Source: Streptomyces acidiscabies (GTDB lineage: Bacteria > Actinomycetota > Actinomycetes > Streptomycetales > Streptomycetaceae). From it: 64,000 nucleotides of DNA. The notes under the pieces are model-generated. The model was not told the DNA's origin. It ran no database searches and saw only the letters and a program-made list of their open reading frames with translations. The stretch spans positions 2,170,001 through 2,234,000 of the forward strand of contig NZ_JAGJBY010000002.1 of NCBI RefSeq assembly GCF_020010905.1. Reading direction: 5' to 3'. Positions within the stretch are counted from its first letter, which is position 1. Each line of letters begins with the position of its first letter. Below are positions 1 through 8,780 of the stretch, piece by piece. The translations under genes and the position numbers were made by a program.

Positions 1-108
1 GTGCGGCGGGTGCGCGTGCCGGTGGCGTACTCCGATGTCGTCCTGCGGGAACTGCTGGCGGCCCGGCCGCCGTGGCATGTCGAGAGCGTGCGGAAGGATG
101 ACGTCTGA
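1..108 (+). CDS. ABC transporter ATP-binding protein, C-terminal end (partial)
   Basis: The first 35 codons visible in frame 1 end at a TGA (106-108) that overlaps the ATG of the next gene by one base (TGATG). The residues (VPVAYSDVVLRELLAARPPW, then HVESVRKDDV) resemble the tail of an ABC exporter ATPase, and coupling to a membrane-protein gene supports that. No Walker or signature motif lies inside the window, so the ABC assignment is inferred from context. Confidence 0.45.
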   Translation: MRRVRVPVAYSDVVLRELLAARPPWHVESVRKDDV

Positions 109-782
109 TGGGGGCCGTCGTGCGGTACCAGGCCGCCCTGCTCGTACGGTCCCAGCGGTGGTTGCCGCCGGTGCTGCTGTACGCCGTCTTCCTGGGCGTC
201 GGCGTGCAGGGCGGGCAGCCGCTGCTGGACTCCCTCGGGTACGCCGCCGCCGCGCTGTTGCCGGTCGCGGCGTGGCTCGTACGGATCTGCGTCGGCAACG
301 AGCCCGCCGCCGCGCGGAGCGTCGTCGCGGCGGCGGTGGGGCCCGGGCGGGCGCACCTCGGGGCCGTCCTCGTGGGCGGGGGAGCCGCCGCCGGGATCGG
401 GCTGCTGGGGACGCTCGTCGTGACGTGGATCAGCGCTCCCGTCAGCTCGGACCATCAGCGCCGGGTGCCGGTGCTCGACGCGGCCGGAGCGGGGGCGCTG
501 GCCGCGCTGACCTGCGCGGTGCTGGGTACGGCGGTGGGGGTGATCAGCGCGTGGCCGGTGCTGCGGTCGCCGGGGAGGGCGGTGCCCGCGCTGATGCTGG
601 GCGCGCTGCTGGCGCTGGTGGTGAGCGGGTCGCCCGCGCAGGCGGCGGTCAGCGGGTTGGTCACGGGGTCGCGGGAGGCGGTGGTGCCGGTGCCGGTGGT
701 GCCGTTGATCGCTGCGGGAGTGGTGTCGGCGGGGGTGGTGTGGGGGGCGTGTTGGCTGGTGTCGCGGAGGGCGGGGGAGTGA
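108..782 (+). CDS. Integral membrane protein, probable ABC exporter permease
   Basis: A 224-aa hydrophobic protein with about six predicted membrane segments (roughly residues 19-35, 45-65, 85-110, 125-150, 160-178 and 190-215) and almost no hydrophilic domain. Its start codon overlaps the stop of the preceding gene, as is typical of ATPase/permease pairs in Streptomyces drug- or peptide-export cassettes. No family-specific motif is recognisable, so the substrate is unknown. The gene after it lies on the opposite strand. The 127 bases between them (783-909) are GC-rich and show no convincing element. Confidence 0.65.
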   Translation: MGAVVRYQAALLVRSQRWLPPVLLYAVFLGVGVQGGQPLLDSLGYAAAALLPVAAWLVRICVGNEPAAARSVVAAAVGPGRAHLGAVLVGGGAAAGIGLLGTLVVTWISAPVSSDHQRRVPVLDAAGAGALAALTCAVLGTAVGVISAWPVLRSPGRAVPALMLGALLALVVSGSPAQAAVSGLVTGSREAVVPVPVVPLIAAGVVSAGVVWGACWLVSRRAGE

Positions 783-909
783 AGGGGTGGGTGGAGGCGG
801 TGAGTTGAAGCGGGGCGGGGGCTGAGGCGGAGGCCTGAGACTGACGGCCGTCCCAGCCGGAGGCGCGACCCCGGGCGTCAGCCTCGGGTCCTCGCGCCGC
901 CCCGGGCCC

Positions 910-1041
910 TCACCCCGAGCACGCCGACCGCTGCGCCTCCTGCCACTCGCACACCGGGCACAGCGTGATCCCCTTCTGCGTCGCCGGGTACTCCGTCGGC
1001 TCCCGGCACAGCACGCACTCCGCGTTCGGCGTCTCGCTCAT
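910..1041 (-). CDS. 43-aa zinc-ribbon miniprotein
   Basis: A short gene starting at the ATG at 1041. The protein has two CxxC knuckles, ECVLC near residues 8-12 and LCPVC near residues 27-31, spaced as in a minimal zinc ribbon, plus a final Cys at residue 41. Its start is only five bases after the stop of the polysaccharide-deacetylase gene, so the two are probably co-transcribed. Such tiny CxxC proteins are common in Streptomyces and mostly uncharacterised; zinc binding is inferred from spacing only. Confidence 0.65.
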   Translation of the reverse strand: MSETPNAECVLCREPTEYPATQKGITLCPVCEWQEAQRSACSG

Positions 1042-1046
1042 GTTCT

Positions 1047-1925
1047 TCAGCCTACGGCCGCCCTGATCTGGTCGGAGACCTTCACGAAGCGGTACCCCTT
1101 GCGGCGGAGTTCCGGGACGATCGTGCGCAGGGCGCGTTCCGTTGTGGGGGCGGCGCTGCGGGTGCAGTGCATGACGACGACGGAGCCAGGCTTGACCCCG
1201 TCCAGGACCTGGCGGGCCACCGCGTCCGCGTCCGTCGCGAAGGCGTCGCCGCTGATGACGTCCCACTGGACGGCCGTGACGCCGGTCGCGTTCAGGGCGC
1301 GCAGGGCCGTCTTGTCGTAGCAGCCGCCGGGGAAGCGGAAGTAGGGCATCGCGTGCGGGACGCCCGCCTTGCGGAAGGCGGCGTACGCCTTCTCCACGTC
1401 GCCGCGCATGTCCGCTTCCGGGACCGTCGGCAGGCCGTAGCAGTCGGCGGTGAACGCGTGGTGGCTGTACGAGTGGTTGGCGACCTCGAAGAGGGGGTCG
1501 CGGCCGATCGAGCGGGCCTGGTCGGGGTACTCCTCGGCCCAGCGGCCCGTCATGAAGACCGTCGCGGGGATCTTCAGCGAGCGGAGGGTGGCGATCAGCG
1601 CCGGGTTGTCGAAGTGTTCGCCCCGTGCCGCGCGGGGGCCCTGGTCGGAGGTCATGTCCGCGTCGAAGGTGAGGGCGACGGTGCGGGCCTTGCGGGGGGC
1701 GTGTTCGAAGACCGGGGTCAGGCCCGAGGGGGCGGCGGCGAGGGTGGGGGGTGGGGAGAGCGAGGGCGCGGCTGCGGGGGACGGTGGCGCGGAGGAGGGG
1801 GCGCGTTCCGGGGCCGAGGACGGGGGTGTCGTCTTCGTGGTGCCGCATGCCGTGAGGGCGGCGGCGAGGACGCAGGCGGTGGCGAGAGCGCGTACGGGAG
1901 TGATCACCGTAGGAAGGTATGACAA
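1047..1925 (-). CDS. Polysaccharide deacetylase (NodB homology) lipoprotein
   Basis: A 292-aa protein. Residues 1-27 form a lipoprotein signal with lipobox LTAC, followed by a Pro/Ser-rich linker to about residue 70 and then a NodB-type carbohydrate esterase 4 domain. Visible motifs are TFDAD (motif 1, metal-binding Asp), NHSYSHH (motif 2, metal-binding His pair), RFPGG (motif 3), QWDVISGD (motif 4) and VMHC (motif 5, His). Family members remove N- or O-acetyl groups from peptidoglycan or other polysaccharides at the cell surface. The motifs are intact, so it should be an active metal-dependent esterase anchored to the outer face of the membrane. The substrate cannot be told from sequence. 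Confidence 0.88.
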   Translation of the reverse strand: MSYLPTVITPVRALATACVLAAALTACGTTKTTPPSSAPERAPSSAPPSPAAAPSLSPPPTLAAAPSGLTPVFEHAPRKARTVALTFDADMTSDQGPRAARGEHFDNPALIATLRSLKIPATVFMTGRWAEEYPDQARSIGRDPLFEVANHSYSHHAFTADCYGLPTVPEADMRGDVEKAYAAFRKAGVPHAMPYFRFPGGCYDKTALRALNATGVTAVQWDVISGDAFATDADAVARQVLDGVKPGSVVVMHCTRSAAPTTERALRTIVPELRRKGYRFVKVSDQIRAAVG

Positions 1926-2025
1926 TCACACCGAGCGTCGGGGGTGCCGCTCCGAGGGGGTCACTCAGGTGGGCCGGGCCCGTCGCGAAAAAGGGGGGCC
2001 GAGGATTCCCCGGCCCCCGTCGCAC

Positions 2026-3381
2026 CTACCGCCAGGGGCCCGTCACGGCGAACGTCGTCCCGGGCGTGTAGCAGTTGACGTACATCGTCCGCCGGTCCGG
2101 CGAGAACGTGACCCCCGCGAATTCGCCCCACTCGGGCTTGTCCGGCGTACCGATGTTCTGTCGGCCGCGTGCCATCGCGTACACCTCGCCCTTCCGCGTC
2201 ACCCCGTACACGTGCTGCGCCCCGTCGCCGTCCTCGCACACCATCAGGCCGCCGCTCGGTGCGAGGCAGATGTTGTCGGGGGACTCGCCGGGGAGCTGGA
2301 TGTCCGTGTCCGGGCCGAAGACGAGTACGAGGGTGAGGCGGCGGTCGGCCGGGTCGTACCGCCAGATCTGGCCGAAGTGGTCGGCGGCGGAGCCCTGTGC
2401 GGAGTGGGCGAACGAGGAGACGAAGTAGACGCTTCGGCCTCCCCAGTAGCAGCCCTCCAGCTTCTGGGCGTGGGTGATGCCCTTGCGGCCGTAGTCCTGG
2501 AGGCGGGTCGGCGTCGAGACCGCTTGGGGGTCGGGGACGTCCACCCACTCGATGCGGTCGAAGGTCGTGCCGGGGGTCTGGATCGAGGAGAGGTCCGGTA
2601 CGTCGGGGACGCGCATCGCCTGGAGGCGGCCTCCTGCGTGCAGTGAGCCCCGGCCGGACAGGGGTTTTGCCGGGAGGAAGCGGTAGAAGAGGCCGAAGGG
2701 GTGGTCGAACGCGTCCTCTGTTTCGTACACGGCTCCTGTGTACGGGTCGATCGCCACGGCCTCGTGCTGGAAGCGGCCCATTGCTGTGAGGGGGGTTGCG
2801 CCGGTGCGGTGGGGGTCCGCCGGGTCCACCTCGAAGATGTAGCCGTGGTCCTTCGTGTAGCCGTTCGTGCCTGCCCTGTCCTCCGTTTCCTCGCAGGTCA
2901 GCCATGTGTTCCACGGGGTGGGGCCGCCTGCGCAGTTCACTGCCGTGCCAGCGATCGCCACGCGTTCCGTGAGGACGTCTCCGTGCGGGGAGAGGGTCAG
3001 AGCTGTGCAGCCTCCCTTGCCCTCGGGGTCGTACGTCAGGCCGTCCACCGTCGGGACCGGGTGTTTTGCCGTGACCCTGTTCTCGTGGTTGCGGACCAGG
3101 TGTACGCGGCCTGCTCTGCCCTGGAGGGCTGTCATGCCGTCGTGGTTCGAGGGGACGATGCCTTCGCCCGAGCGGAGTTGGTCGCCCTCCCTGGAGAGGA
3201 CGCGGTAACGGAAGCCTCGGGGGAGGTCTAGGAGGCCGTTCGGGTCGGGGATCAGAGGGCCGTAGCCGTGGTGGCCGATGGGGTCCGCTGCGGCTGTGCC
3301 GGCGAACAGATCGGTGAGGGTGCCGGTGAAGAGGACGCCTGCGGCGCTGGTGCGCAGCAGTTGGCGGCGGGTTGTGGACAT
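2026..3381 (-). CDS. PhoX-like (DUF839) secreted phosphatase-family protein
   Basis: A 451-aa protein starting at the ATG at 3381 (MSTTRRQLL), preceded by an AGGAAGG ribosome site; an upstream in-frame start 14 codons earlier lacks this support. The N-terminus is a twin-arginine signal (RRQLLRTSAAG, then a hydrophobic stretch ending near TAAA). The body has the DUF839/PhoX features: a VPSNHDGM-like stretch, LVRNHE, NCAGGPTPWNTWLTCEE, a GRFQHEA segment and a C-terminal GEFAGVTFSPD. PhoX enzymes are Tat-exported calcium- and iron-dependent alkaline phosphatases. The relatives most common in Streptomyces are annotated only as DUF839, so phosphatase activity is inferred. Confidence 0.85.
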   Translation of the reverse strand: MSTTRRQLLRTSAAGVLFTGTLTDLFAGTAAADPIGHHGYGPLIPDPNGLLDLPRGFRYRVLSREGDQLRSGEGIVPSNHDGMTALQGRAGRVHLVRNHENRVTAKHPVPTVDGLTYDPEGKGGCTALTLSPHGDVLTERVAIAGTAVNCAGGPTPWNTWLTCEETEDRAGTNGYTKDHGYIFEVDPADPHRTGATPLTAMGRFQHEAVAIDPYTGAVYETEDAFDHPFGLFYRFLPAKPLSGRGSLHAGGRLQAMRVPDVPDLSSIQTPGTTFDRIEWVDVPDPQAVSTPTRLQDYGRKGITHAQKLEGCYWGGRSVYFVSSFAHSAQGSAADHFGQIWRYDPADRRLTLVLVFGPDTDIQLPGESPDNICLAPSGGLMVCEDGDGAQHVYGVTRKGEVYAMARGRQNIGTPDKPEWGEFAGVTFSPDRRTMYVNCYTPGTTFAVTGPWR

Positions 3382-3423
3382 GCGGGGGCCTTCCTGTTGG
3401 CGGACAGGGGCGGTACGACGCAT

Positions 3424-3925
3424 GTGTCTATCAGGATGATCGCCGCGCGGGAATAAGGCGTGTCCGGCCCGGGGGGTGTGCTGTGGTCCCGGGCCGGACG
3501 GTTGGGGGCTCCCAAGGGGGTGCGGGGAGTTCGCCGTGGGAGGGTGCGGGTGGGTGTGTGGCTGGTCGCGCAGTTCCCCGCGCCCCTGAGGGCGTTGAGG
3601 TGAGCCGTGTCTTCAAGTGCTCGGTGTCTCCCGTGCCCTAAAGATTGCGCAGTTCCCCGCGCCCCTGAAGGGCATGGAGTACCCGCGTTCCCCAGTGCGC
3701 GGCGTTCCCCGCGCCCTAAAGACTGCGCAGTTCCCCGCGCCCCTAAAAGACACGGCCCCCGTGCTCGGCCTGGAACCCCGCGCCCCTAAAAGACACGGGG
3801 TTCCCTGCGTTCTCAAGTGCGCTGTGTCTTCCGTGTCCTGCGAAGACACCCCCGCACCCGCGCCGCCACGTTCACCGCGCTTCCCTCAGCCCGGCAAGGT
3901 GCCCCCCCCGCACCCCTTGAATGCT
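3424..3925. repeat. Intergenic stretch with several copies of a GC-rich repeat
   Basis: This 500-base gap contains no convincing gene. It carries at least three copies of the core GCGCAGTTCCCCGCGCCCCT: within 3560-3587 (preceded by GGCTGGTC), 3647-3666 and 3725-3744. Degenerate copies occur around 3690-3720 and 3771-3790. The copies are separated by short related spacers ending in AAAGAC or AAAAGACAC. Further copies occur near 21520 and, inverted and interrupted, near 23510-23575. This is a widespread Streptomyces intergenic motif, often found downstream of genes; its function is not known to me. Confidence 0.7.
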
Positions 3926-5419
3926 CTAACTCACCGTCGACATCTTCACCGGCTCCGTCCCAACCGCGCTGTGCCTCTCCGCCCAACTCTCCAGAGCTGT
4001 GCGGCACGCGTGGTCCAAGTGGTGCAACCCCGAAAGGTCCAGCTCCACCGGACGGTCCTGCGGCAACGACTCCAAGCTGTCCAGGATCTTCGGCAGGCGG
4101 AGGAATGTTGCGTTGCCCGACAGATACGCCTGCACCGGCCCCGCCCCCTTGTCCACCACCTCCAGCTTGATGTGCGACGCCTCCCAGGCGGTCTTCGCGA
4201 CCGCCAGGGCCAGGCCGATGAGGACGCCCTCGAACATGCTCACCGCGACGATGGAGACGGCGGTGACGACGAGGATCAGGGCCTCGCCCCGGTGCTCGCG
4301 CCAGAGGGACACGATCGCCCGGACCGGGACCAGCTTCGCGCCCGCGTGGACGAGGATGCCGGCCAGGGCGGGGATGGGGATGTACGCGAGGAGGTCGGGG
4401 AACAGGGCGGCGAACAGCAGGAGCCAGACCCCGTGCAGGACGCGGGACGCCTTCGTGCGGGCGCCCGCTTGGACGTTCGCCGCGCTGCGGACGATGACCG
4501 CGGTCATGGGAAGAGCCCCGAGGGCGCCGCAGATCGTGTTGCCGACCCCCTGCGCCATGAGCTCCTTGTCGTACTCGGTACGCGGACCGTCATGGAGCCG
4601 GTCCACGGCGGCGGCGCTGAACAACGACTCCGCGGACGCGATCAACGTGAACGCGACGACCGTACCGAGGAGCCCGATGCCGGCGAGTTCGCCGAACGCG
4701 CTGAGCGAGGGCGGCTGGATGGAGTCCAGCAGACCCTTGACCTCGACGGTGGCGACCGGCAGATCGAGGACGAGCGCGGCGGCCGTCGCGAGCCCGACGG
4801 CGGCCAGCGGACCGGGCACCGTACGGACCTTGGCCGGCATCCGCTTCCACAGGACGAGGACGGCGATGGTTCCCGCGCCGAGCGCCAGTGAGGACAGCGC
4901 GGTGGTGGAGCCCGCCGCGTCCACGAACGCCTCGGGCAGCCCGGCGATCTTGCCGAGCCCCGACTCGGGAGCCTTCGTACCGATGAGCGAGTACAGCTGG
5001 CCGGCGATCAGGACGAGACCGATTCCGGCCAGCATCCCCTCGACGACGGAGACGGAGATGGCCCGGAAGTACCGGCCCAGCTTGAGCGCGCCCATGGTGA
5101 TCTGGAGCGCGCCCGAGGCGAGGACGATGACGCCGAGCGCCGGGAGGCCGAACTCCTGGACCGCCTCGAAGACGAGGACGGTGAGCCCGGCGGCGGGACC
5201 GGAGACCTGGAGGCTTGAGCCCCGCATGAGTCCGGTGACGATCCCGCCGACGATGCCGGTGATCAGGCCGAGTTCGGCCGGCACCCCGGAGGCCACGGCC
5301 ACGCCCACGCAGAGCGGGAGCGCGACCAGGAAGACCACCAGGGAGGCCGCGAAGTCCTCCTTGAGGTGCGGGAAACGGGATATGCGGGTGTTCTGAGGAG
5401 TGGTCATCGGGCCGCTCAC
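3926..5419 (-). CDS. SulP-family anion transporter with STAS domain
   Basis: A 497-aa protein. The N-terminal 400 residues form the SulP membrane domain, with the characteristic GPAAGLTVL and DLPVAT-like stretches and about 10-12 helices. A short C-terminal STAS domain lies at about residues 405-490 (VELDLSGLHHLDHACRTAL). The chosen GTG start at 5419 overlaps the carbonic anhydrase stop as GTGA; an ATG at 5407 is an alternative. SulP proteins move sulfate, bicarbonate or other anions. Because the gene directly follows and is coupled to a beta-carbonic anhydrase, bicarbonate is the likeliest substrate (inference). Confidence 0.87.
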   Translation of the reverse strand: MSGPMTTPQNTRISRFPHLKEDFAASLVVFLVALPLCVGVAVASGVPAELGLITGIVGGIVTGLMRGSSLQVSGPAAGLTVLVFEAVQEFGLPALGVIVLASGALQITMGALKLGRYFRAISVSVVEGMLAGIGLVLIAGQLYSLIGTKAPESGLGKIAGLPEAFVDAAGSTTALSSLALGAGTIAVLVLWKRMPAKVRTVPGPLAAVGLATAAALVLDLPVATVEVKGLLDSIQPPSLSAFGELAGIGLLGTVVAFTLIASAESLFSAAAVDRLHDGPRTEYDKELMAQGVGNTICGALGALPMTAVIVRSAANVQAGARTKASRVLHGVWLLLFAALFPDLLAYIPIPALAGILVHAGAKLVPVRAIVSLWREHRGEALILVVTAVSIVAVSMFEGVLIGLALAVAKTAWEASHIKLEVVDKGAGPVQAYLSGNATFLRLPKILDSLESLPQDRPVELDLSGLHHLDHACRTALESWAERHSAVGTEPVKMSTVS

Positions 5420-5997
5420 AGAGCCTGGAAGCGGTCGGCGGCGACGTCGTGCTCCTGCACGGCGCCGGTGTGGACCTCGTAGTACCAGCCGCGCACGGTC
5501 AGCCGTCCGTCGGCCACCCGCTTCTCGACGCAGGGGTAGGACCGCAGCCGCAGGAGCTGCGCGAGGACGTGGTTCTGGACCGCGCGGGCGACGGTCGGAT
5601 CGGACGGTTCGGTCGCGTCCGGCTCGTCGGCGGCGTGCGCCAGCCAGTCGCGGACGGCCGGGACGCCGTTCAGGTCGTCACCCCGTACGAGCGCGCCGAC
5701 CGCGCCGCAGTGCGAGTGACCGCAGACGACGATGTCGCGGACGCCGAGGACCTCCACGGCGTACTCGATGGTCGCGGCCTCGCCCGAGGGGGCGCCGGTG
5801 CCGTACGGGGGGACGATGTTGCCCGCGGTGCGCAGCTCGAAGAGCTCGCCGGGACGGGCGCCCGTGATCAGGGCGGGGACGACCCGCGAGTCGGAGCAGG
5901 TGATGAACAGGACCTGAGGGGACTGGCCTTCTGCGAGCTTGGCGAACTCCTCAGGGCGCTGTCCGAACGTACGGGCGTTGTCGATGAGGGGCTGCAT
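5416..5997 (-). CDS. Beta-class carbonic anhydrase
   Basis: A 193-aa zinc enzyme interconverting CO2 and bicarbonate. The beta-class signature is complete: CSDSR with zinc ligand Cys34 and the Asp36/Arg38 dyad, and HSHCGA with zinc ligands His94 and Cys97. Length is normal for the family. The ATG at 5997 follows a strong AGGAGG site. Its stop overlaps the start of the SulP transporter, so the pair forms a CO2/bicarbonate uptake and hydration unit. It is cytoplasmic, with no signal peptide. Confidence 0.93.
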   Translation of the reverse strand: MQPLIDNARTFGQRPEEFAKLAEGQSPQVLFITCSDSRVVPALITGARPGELFELRTAGNIVPPYGTGAPSGEAATIEYAVEVLGVRDIVVCGHSHCGAVGALVRGDDLNGVPAVRDWLAHAADEPDATEPSDPTVARAVQNHVLAQLLRLRSYPCVEKRVADGRLTVRGWYYEVHTGAVQEHDVAADRFQAL

Positions 5998-6081
5998 GTT
6001 CTGGTGACTCCTCCTGGCGCGCGTGGGGGCGCGTCGGACGTGCAGGACAGGGTGGGGAACTGCTCTGTTCTGCCCGCTCTC

Positions 6082-6489
6082 TCAGCAGCGGAAGACCTGG
6101 AGGGCCGCTGGAGAGTGGCTCGCCGAGGATCTCGACGGGCGATGGCGGTCCGCACCGGGCAGACCTGCCGGGTGCGCGCCCGCGGGATCCTGCGCCTTCT
6201 GCACGCGCTCGGGCTCGGAGGGAGCCGAGTCGGCGGTCAGAGTGGCGCGGCTTCGGTCGCGGGTGTGCAGCGGGCTCGCAGGCCCCCCGGACCGGTCACA
6301 GTCGCGGGACGTGACTTTGATGTCGCGCAGCGCGAGGCCCAGGGGATGCATTCCGGGCTGAGCTTTGGCCTGTGCGTGACGGGCTGTGTGCGCGTGTGCG
6401 AAGGGGGAGGCGCCGGTGAGGAAAGGGATCGCGAGCAGGAACGCCGCGATGAGCGCCATGCCCGTCCAGGCCCTCCCACCTCGGAACAT
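6082..6489 (-). CDS. Small secreted protein of unknown function
   Basis: A 135-aa product starting at the ATG at 6489, with a strong GAGGGGGG ribosome site. Residues 1-35 look like a Sec signal (FRGGR, then a hydrophobic ALIAAFLLAIPFLTG core ending near AHAHT). The mature part is polar, Arg/Ser/Pro-rich, with one RDIKVTSRDCDRSGGPA segment. I recall similar short secreted proteins in other streptomycetes, but no function. Codon bias and the ribosome site support a real gene; the low-complexity tail leaves doubt. Confidence 0.5.
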   Translation of the reverse strand: MFRGGRAWTGMALIAAFLLAIPFLTGASPFAHAHTARHAQAKAQPGMHPLGLALRDIKVTSRDCDRSGGPASPLHTRDRSRATLTADSAPSEPERVQKAQDPAGAHPAGLPGADRHRPSRSSASHSPAALQVFRC

Positions 6490-6560
6490 GCGCCCCCCTC
6501 GAAGTATCCGCACCTCTAGTCAGTGCCAACTGTTGGTCAATGACTGGTCAAGAAACACGG

Positions 6561-6588
6561 TAACCCTGCAAAGAGCTTTGCAGGGTTA
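6561..6588. promoter_or_regulatory. Perfect 13-bp-arm inverted repeat
   Basis: TAACCCTGCAAAG (6561-6573) and CTTTGCAGGGTTA (6576-6588) are exact reverse complements separated by two bases. The element sits 72 bases upstream of the small secreted protein gene and about 85 bases after the zapE stop; both genes are on the minus strand. The near-zero loop and modest GC content suit a dimeric-repressor operator better than a GC-rich terminator, but a terminator role for zapE cannot be excluded. Confidence 0.55.
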
Positions 6589-6674
6589 ACTCCGCGTTTC
6601 GAGCGGGAGACCGCCTCAAAAAAGCGGTGCGGATGACGGGAACTGGCCCTTGACAGGCCGAGGGTGACTGTGGA

Positions 6675-7769
6675 TCAGAGCTCGGCGAGCCGCTTCGCGT
6701 CACGCGCGAGGGCGGTGAGGCGGGAGATGGCACGGAAGTACTTCTTGCGGTACCCGCCGTTCAGCATCTCCTCGCTGAACAGCTGGTCGAACGGCAGCCC
6801 CGAGGCCAGGACGGGCACCTCACGGTCGTACAGCCGGTCCGCGAGAACCACGAGACGCAGCGCCGTCGACTGGTCCGGGACCGGGCCGACGTCCGTCAGG
6901 CACACCGCCTTCAGGCCGTCCGTCAGCGCGCCGTAGCGGCTCGGGTGGACCTTCGCGAGGTGGTCCAGGAGAGCAGGGAACGCGTCGAGGGAGGCGCCCT
7001 CGGTGGCGTACGCGGCCTTCGTGACGACCTCGTCCCCGTACGGCGCCGGCGCGTCCGGCAGGCCGCGGTGGCGGTAGTCCTCGCCGTCGATGCGCAGCGC
7101 GCGGAAGTGCGCGGACAGGCCCTGGATCTCGCGCAGGAAGTCGGCCGACGCGAACCGGCCCTCGCCGAGCTTGCCGGGGAGCGTGTTGGAGGTGGCGGCG
7201 AGCGCGACGCCCGCCTCGACCAGCTTGCCGAGCAGGGTCGACACGAGAACGGTGTCGCCCGGGTCGTCCAGCTCGAACTCGTCTATGCACAGCAGGCGGT
7301 GGCCCGACAGGGTCTTCACGGTCTGCTGGAAGCCGAGCGCGCCGACCAGGTTCGTCAGCTCGACGAACGTCCCGAACGCCTTCAGGGACGGCTCGGCCGG
7401 GGTCGCGTGCCACAGGGAGGCGAGGAGGTGGGTCTTCCCGACGCCGTAGCCGCCGTCCAGGTAGACGCCCCGGGGACCGGCGGGCGCCTTGGGCCTGGCC
7501 TTCCCGAAGCCGAAGAACCCTCGTCTGGCGGTACCCGTCGCGTGCGCTCCGCCGAGGCCCTCCGCGAACGACTCCAGGACGGCGACGGCCTCCGGCTGGC
7601 TCGGCTGGTTCGGGTCCGGGAGGTACGTCCCGAAGCGCACCGAGTCGAACCGGGGTGGCGGGACCATCTCGGCGACCAGGCGGTCCGCGGGGACGTGCGG
7701 CTCGCGCGTGCACAGGGAGACGGGCGCGACGTGGGCCATCGGTTCGATGCCGGAGCTGGTGGAGGACAC
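6675..7769 (-). CDS. zapE: ZapE/AFG1-like cell-division ATPase
   Basis: A 364-aa P-loop ATPase of the AFG1/ZapE family. Key features are the DGGYGVGKTHLLASLWH Walker A region, the LLCIDEFELDDPGD Walker B region, and the ATSNTLPGKLGEGRF sensor segment. In E. coli ZapE interacts with the Z-ring; the actinobacterial role is inferred from homology. The GTG at 7769 (SSTSSGIEP...) is preferred because the conserved family N-terminus begins just after it; the ATG at 7808 would add 13 unlikely residues. It is divergently transcribed from the reductase gene. Both starts lie within 40 bases, so at least one transcript is probably leaderless. Confidence 0.85.
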   Translation of the reverse strand: MSSTSSGIEPMAHVAPVSLCTREPHVPADRLVAEMVPPPRFDSVRFGTYLPDPNQPSQPEAVAVLESFAEGLGGAHATGTARRGFFGFGKARPKAPAGPRGVYLDGGYGVGKTHLLASLWHATPAEPSLKAFGTFVELTNLVGALGFQQTVKTLSGHRLLCIDEFELDDPGDTVLVSTLLGKLVEAGVALAATSNTLPGKLGEGRFASADFLREIQGLSAHFRALRIDGEDYRHRGLPDAPAPYGDEVVTKAAYATEGASLDAFPALLDHLAKVHPSRYGALTDGLKAVCLTDVGPVPDQSTALRLVVLADRLYDREVPVLASGLPFDQLFSEEMLNGGYRKKYFRAISRLTALARDAKRLAEL

Positions 7770-7806
7770 GGTTACCCATGCTAAAGGGCGTGTAAGACTG
7801 CCAGGC

Positions 7807-8601
7807 ATGCGACGCCTGTTCCCTGTGACCGATCAGACAGCCACCGCTGAGGAGTGGAGCCTCGACGAACTGGCGGACGCGTACGCGTATCCGTCTTTTT
7901 CTGATCTTTCTGAAAAAAGCGGCGTGTGGCTGCGCGCCAACATGGTCTCCACCCTCGACGGCGCCGGCCAGCACGACGGCCGCTCCCGGCTCATCTCCGG
8001 ACCCGCCGACATGCGGATCTTCGGTACGTTGCGGGGTCTCGCCGATGTCGTCGTGGTCGGCGCGCAGACCGTACGGCAGGAGGGGTACCGGCCCGCCGTC
8101 GCGCGGGAGGCGTTCGCCGCACGCCGGGCCGCCGCCGGGCAGGCGCCCGCGCCCGCCGTCGCCGTCGTCTCCGCCAGCCTCGATCTCGACTTCACGCTGC
8201 CGCTGTTCACCTCGCCGCTCGTGCCGACGCTGGTGCTGACCGGCGCCGGGGCGGATCCCGTGCGGGTCGCGGCGGCGCGCAAGGCGGGTGCCGAGGTGCT
8301 CGTCGCCGGGGACGGGGTGGGGGTGGACCCGGCGCGGGTGCCCGCGGTGCTCGGGGAGCAGGGCTTCGTACGGCTCCTCACCGAGGGCGGGCCCCGGCTG
8401 CTCGGGCAGTTCGTCGCCGCCGGGGTGCTTGACGAGCTGTGCCTCGCGCTCTCGCCGATGCTCGCCGCGGGGGGCGCCCAGCGCATCACCGACGGGCCCG
8501 CGGTCGAGGTTCCGCGCCGCTTCGCACTGACGTCCCTTTTGGAGGAGGACGGGTTCCTCTTCGGGCGGTATCAAAGGGGAGAGAGGGGTTCCGGAACGTG
8601 A
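7807..8601 (+). CDS. RibD C-terminal-like pyrimidine reductase family protein
   Basis: A 264-aa protein with the dihydrofolate-reductase-like fold of the RibD C-terminal domain: WLRANMVSTLDGAG at the N-terminus, ADVVVVGAQTVRQEGY, and the LLTEGGPRLLGQFVAAGVLDEL motif typical of RibD reductases. No deaminase domain is fused, so it is a stand-alone NADPH-dependent reductase with an unproven substrate. Upstream, TTACCC (7772-7777) and TAAGAC (7793-7798) are plausible -35/-10 elements that end eight bases before the ATG, implying a leaderless mRNA. Confidence 0.85.
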   Translation: MRRLFPVTDQTATAEEWSLDELADAYAYPSFSDLSEKSGVWLRANMVSTLDGAGQHDGRSRLISGPADMRIFGTLRGLADVVVVGAQTVRQEGYRPAVAREAFAARRAAAGQAPAPAVAVVSASLDLDFTLPLFTSPLVPTLVLTGAGADPVRVAAARKAGAEVLVAGDGVGVDPARVPAVLGEQGFVRLLTEGGPRLLGQFVAAGVLDELCLALSPMLAAGGAQRITDGPAVEVPRRFALTSLLEEDGFLFGRYQRGERGSGT

Positions 8602-8780
8602 GTCCGACACCCCGGAGCTGTCAAAAAGGCGGAATGTGTCGTTCCGTTTAGCTTCGGGTGGGCAGACTAGGACTCGGCAGAACCCGTGCGAGCACGGGGA
8701 AGGATGGTTTCCGCAGGGCCACGGACGGCCTTCGGAGGAGTGAGGGCCACGGGGGTCCTCGAAGGAGAAGCGGGGTACTG

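Noticed and set aside
1450-2914. Long open frames opposite the deacetylase and PhoX genes
   Set aside because: They are Arg/Gly/Pro-rich shadows caused by high third-position GC and have no family features; the overlapping genes have clear domains.
3613-3849. Short open frames in the repeat cluster after the PhoX gene
   Set aside because: They translate the repeated GC motif in all frames and have no ribosome site or recognisable domain.
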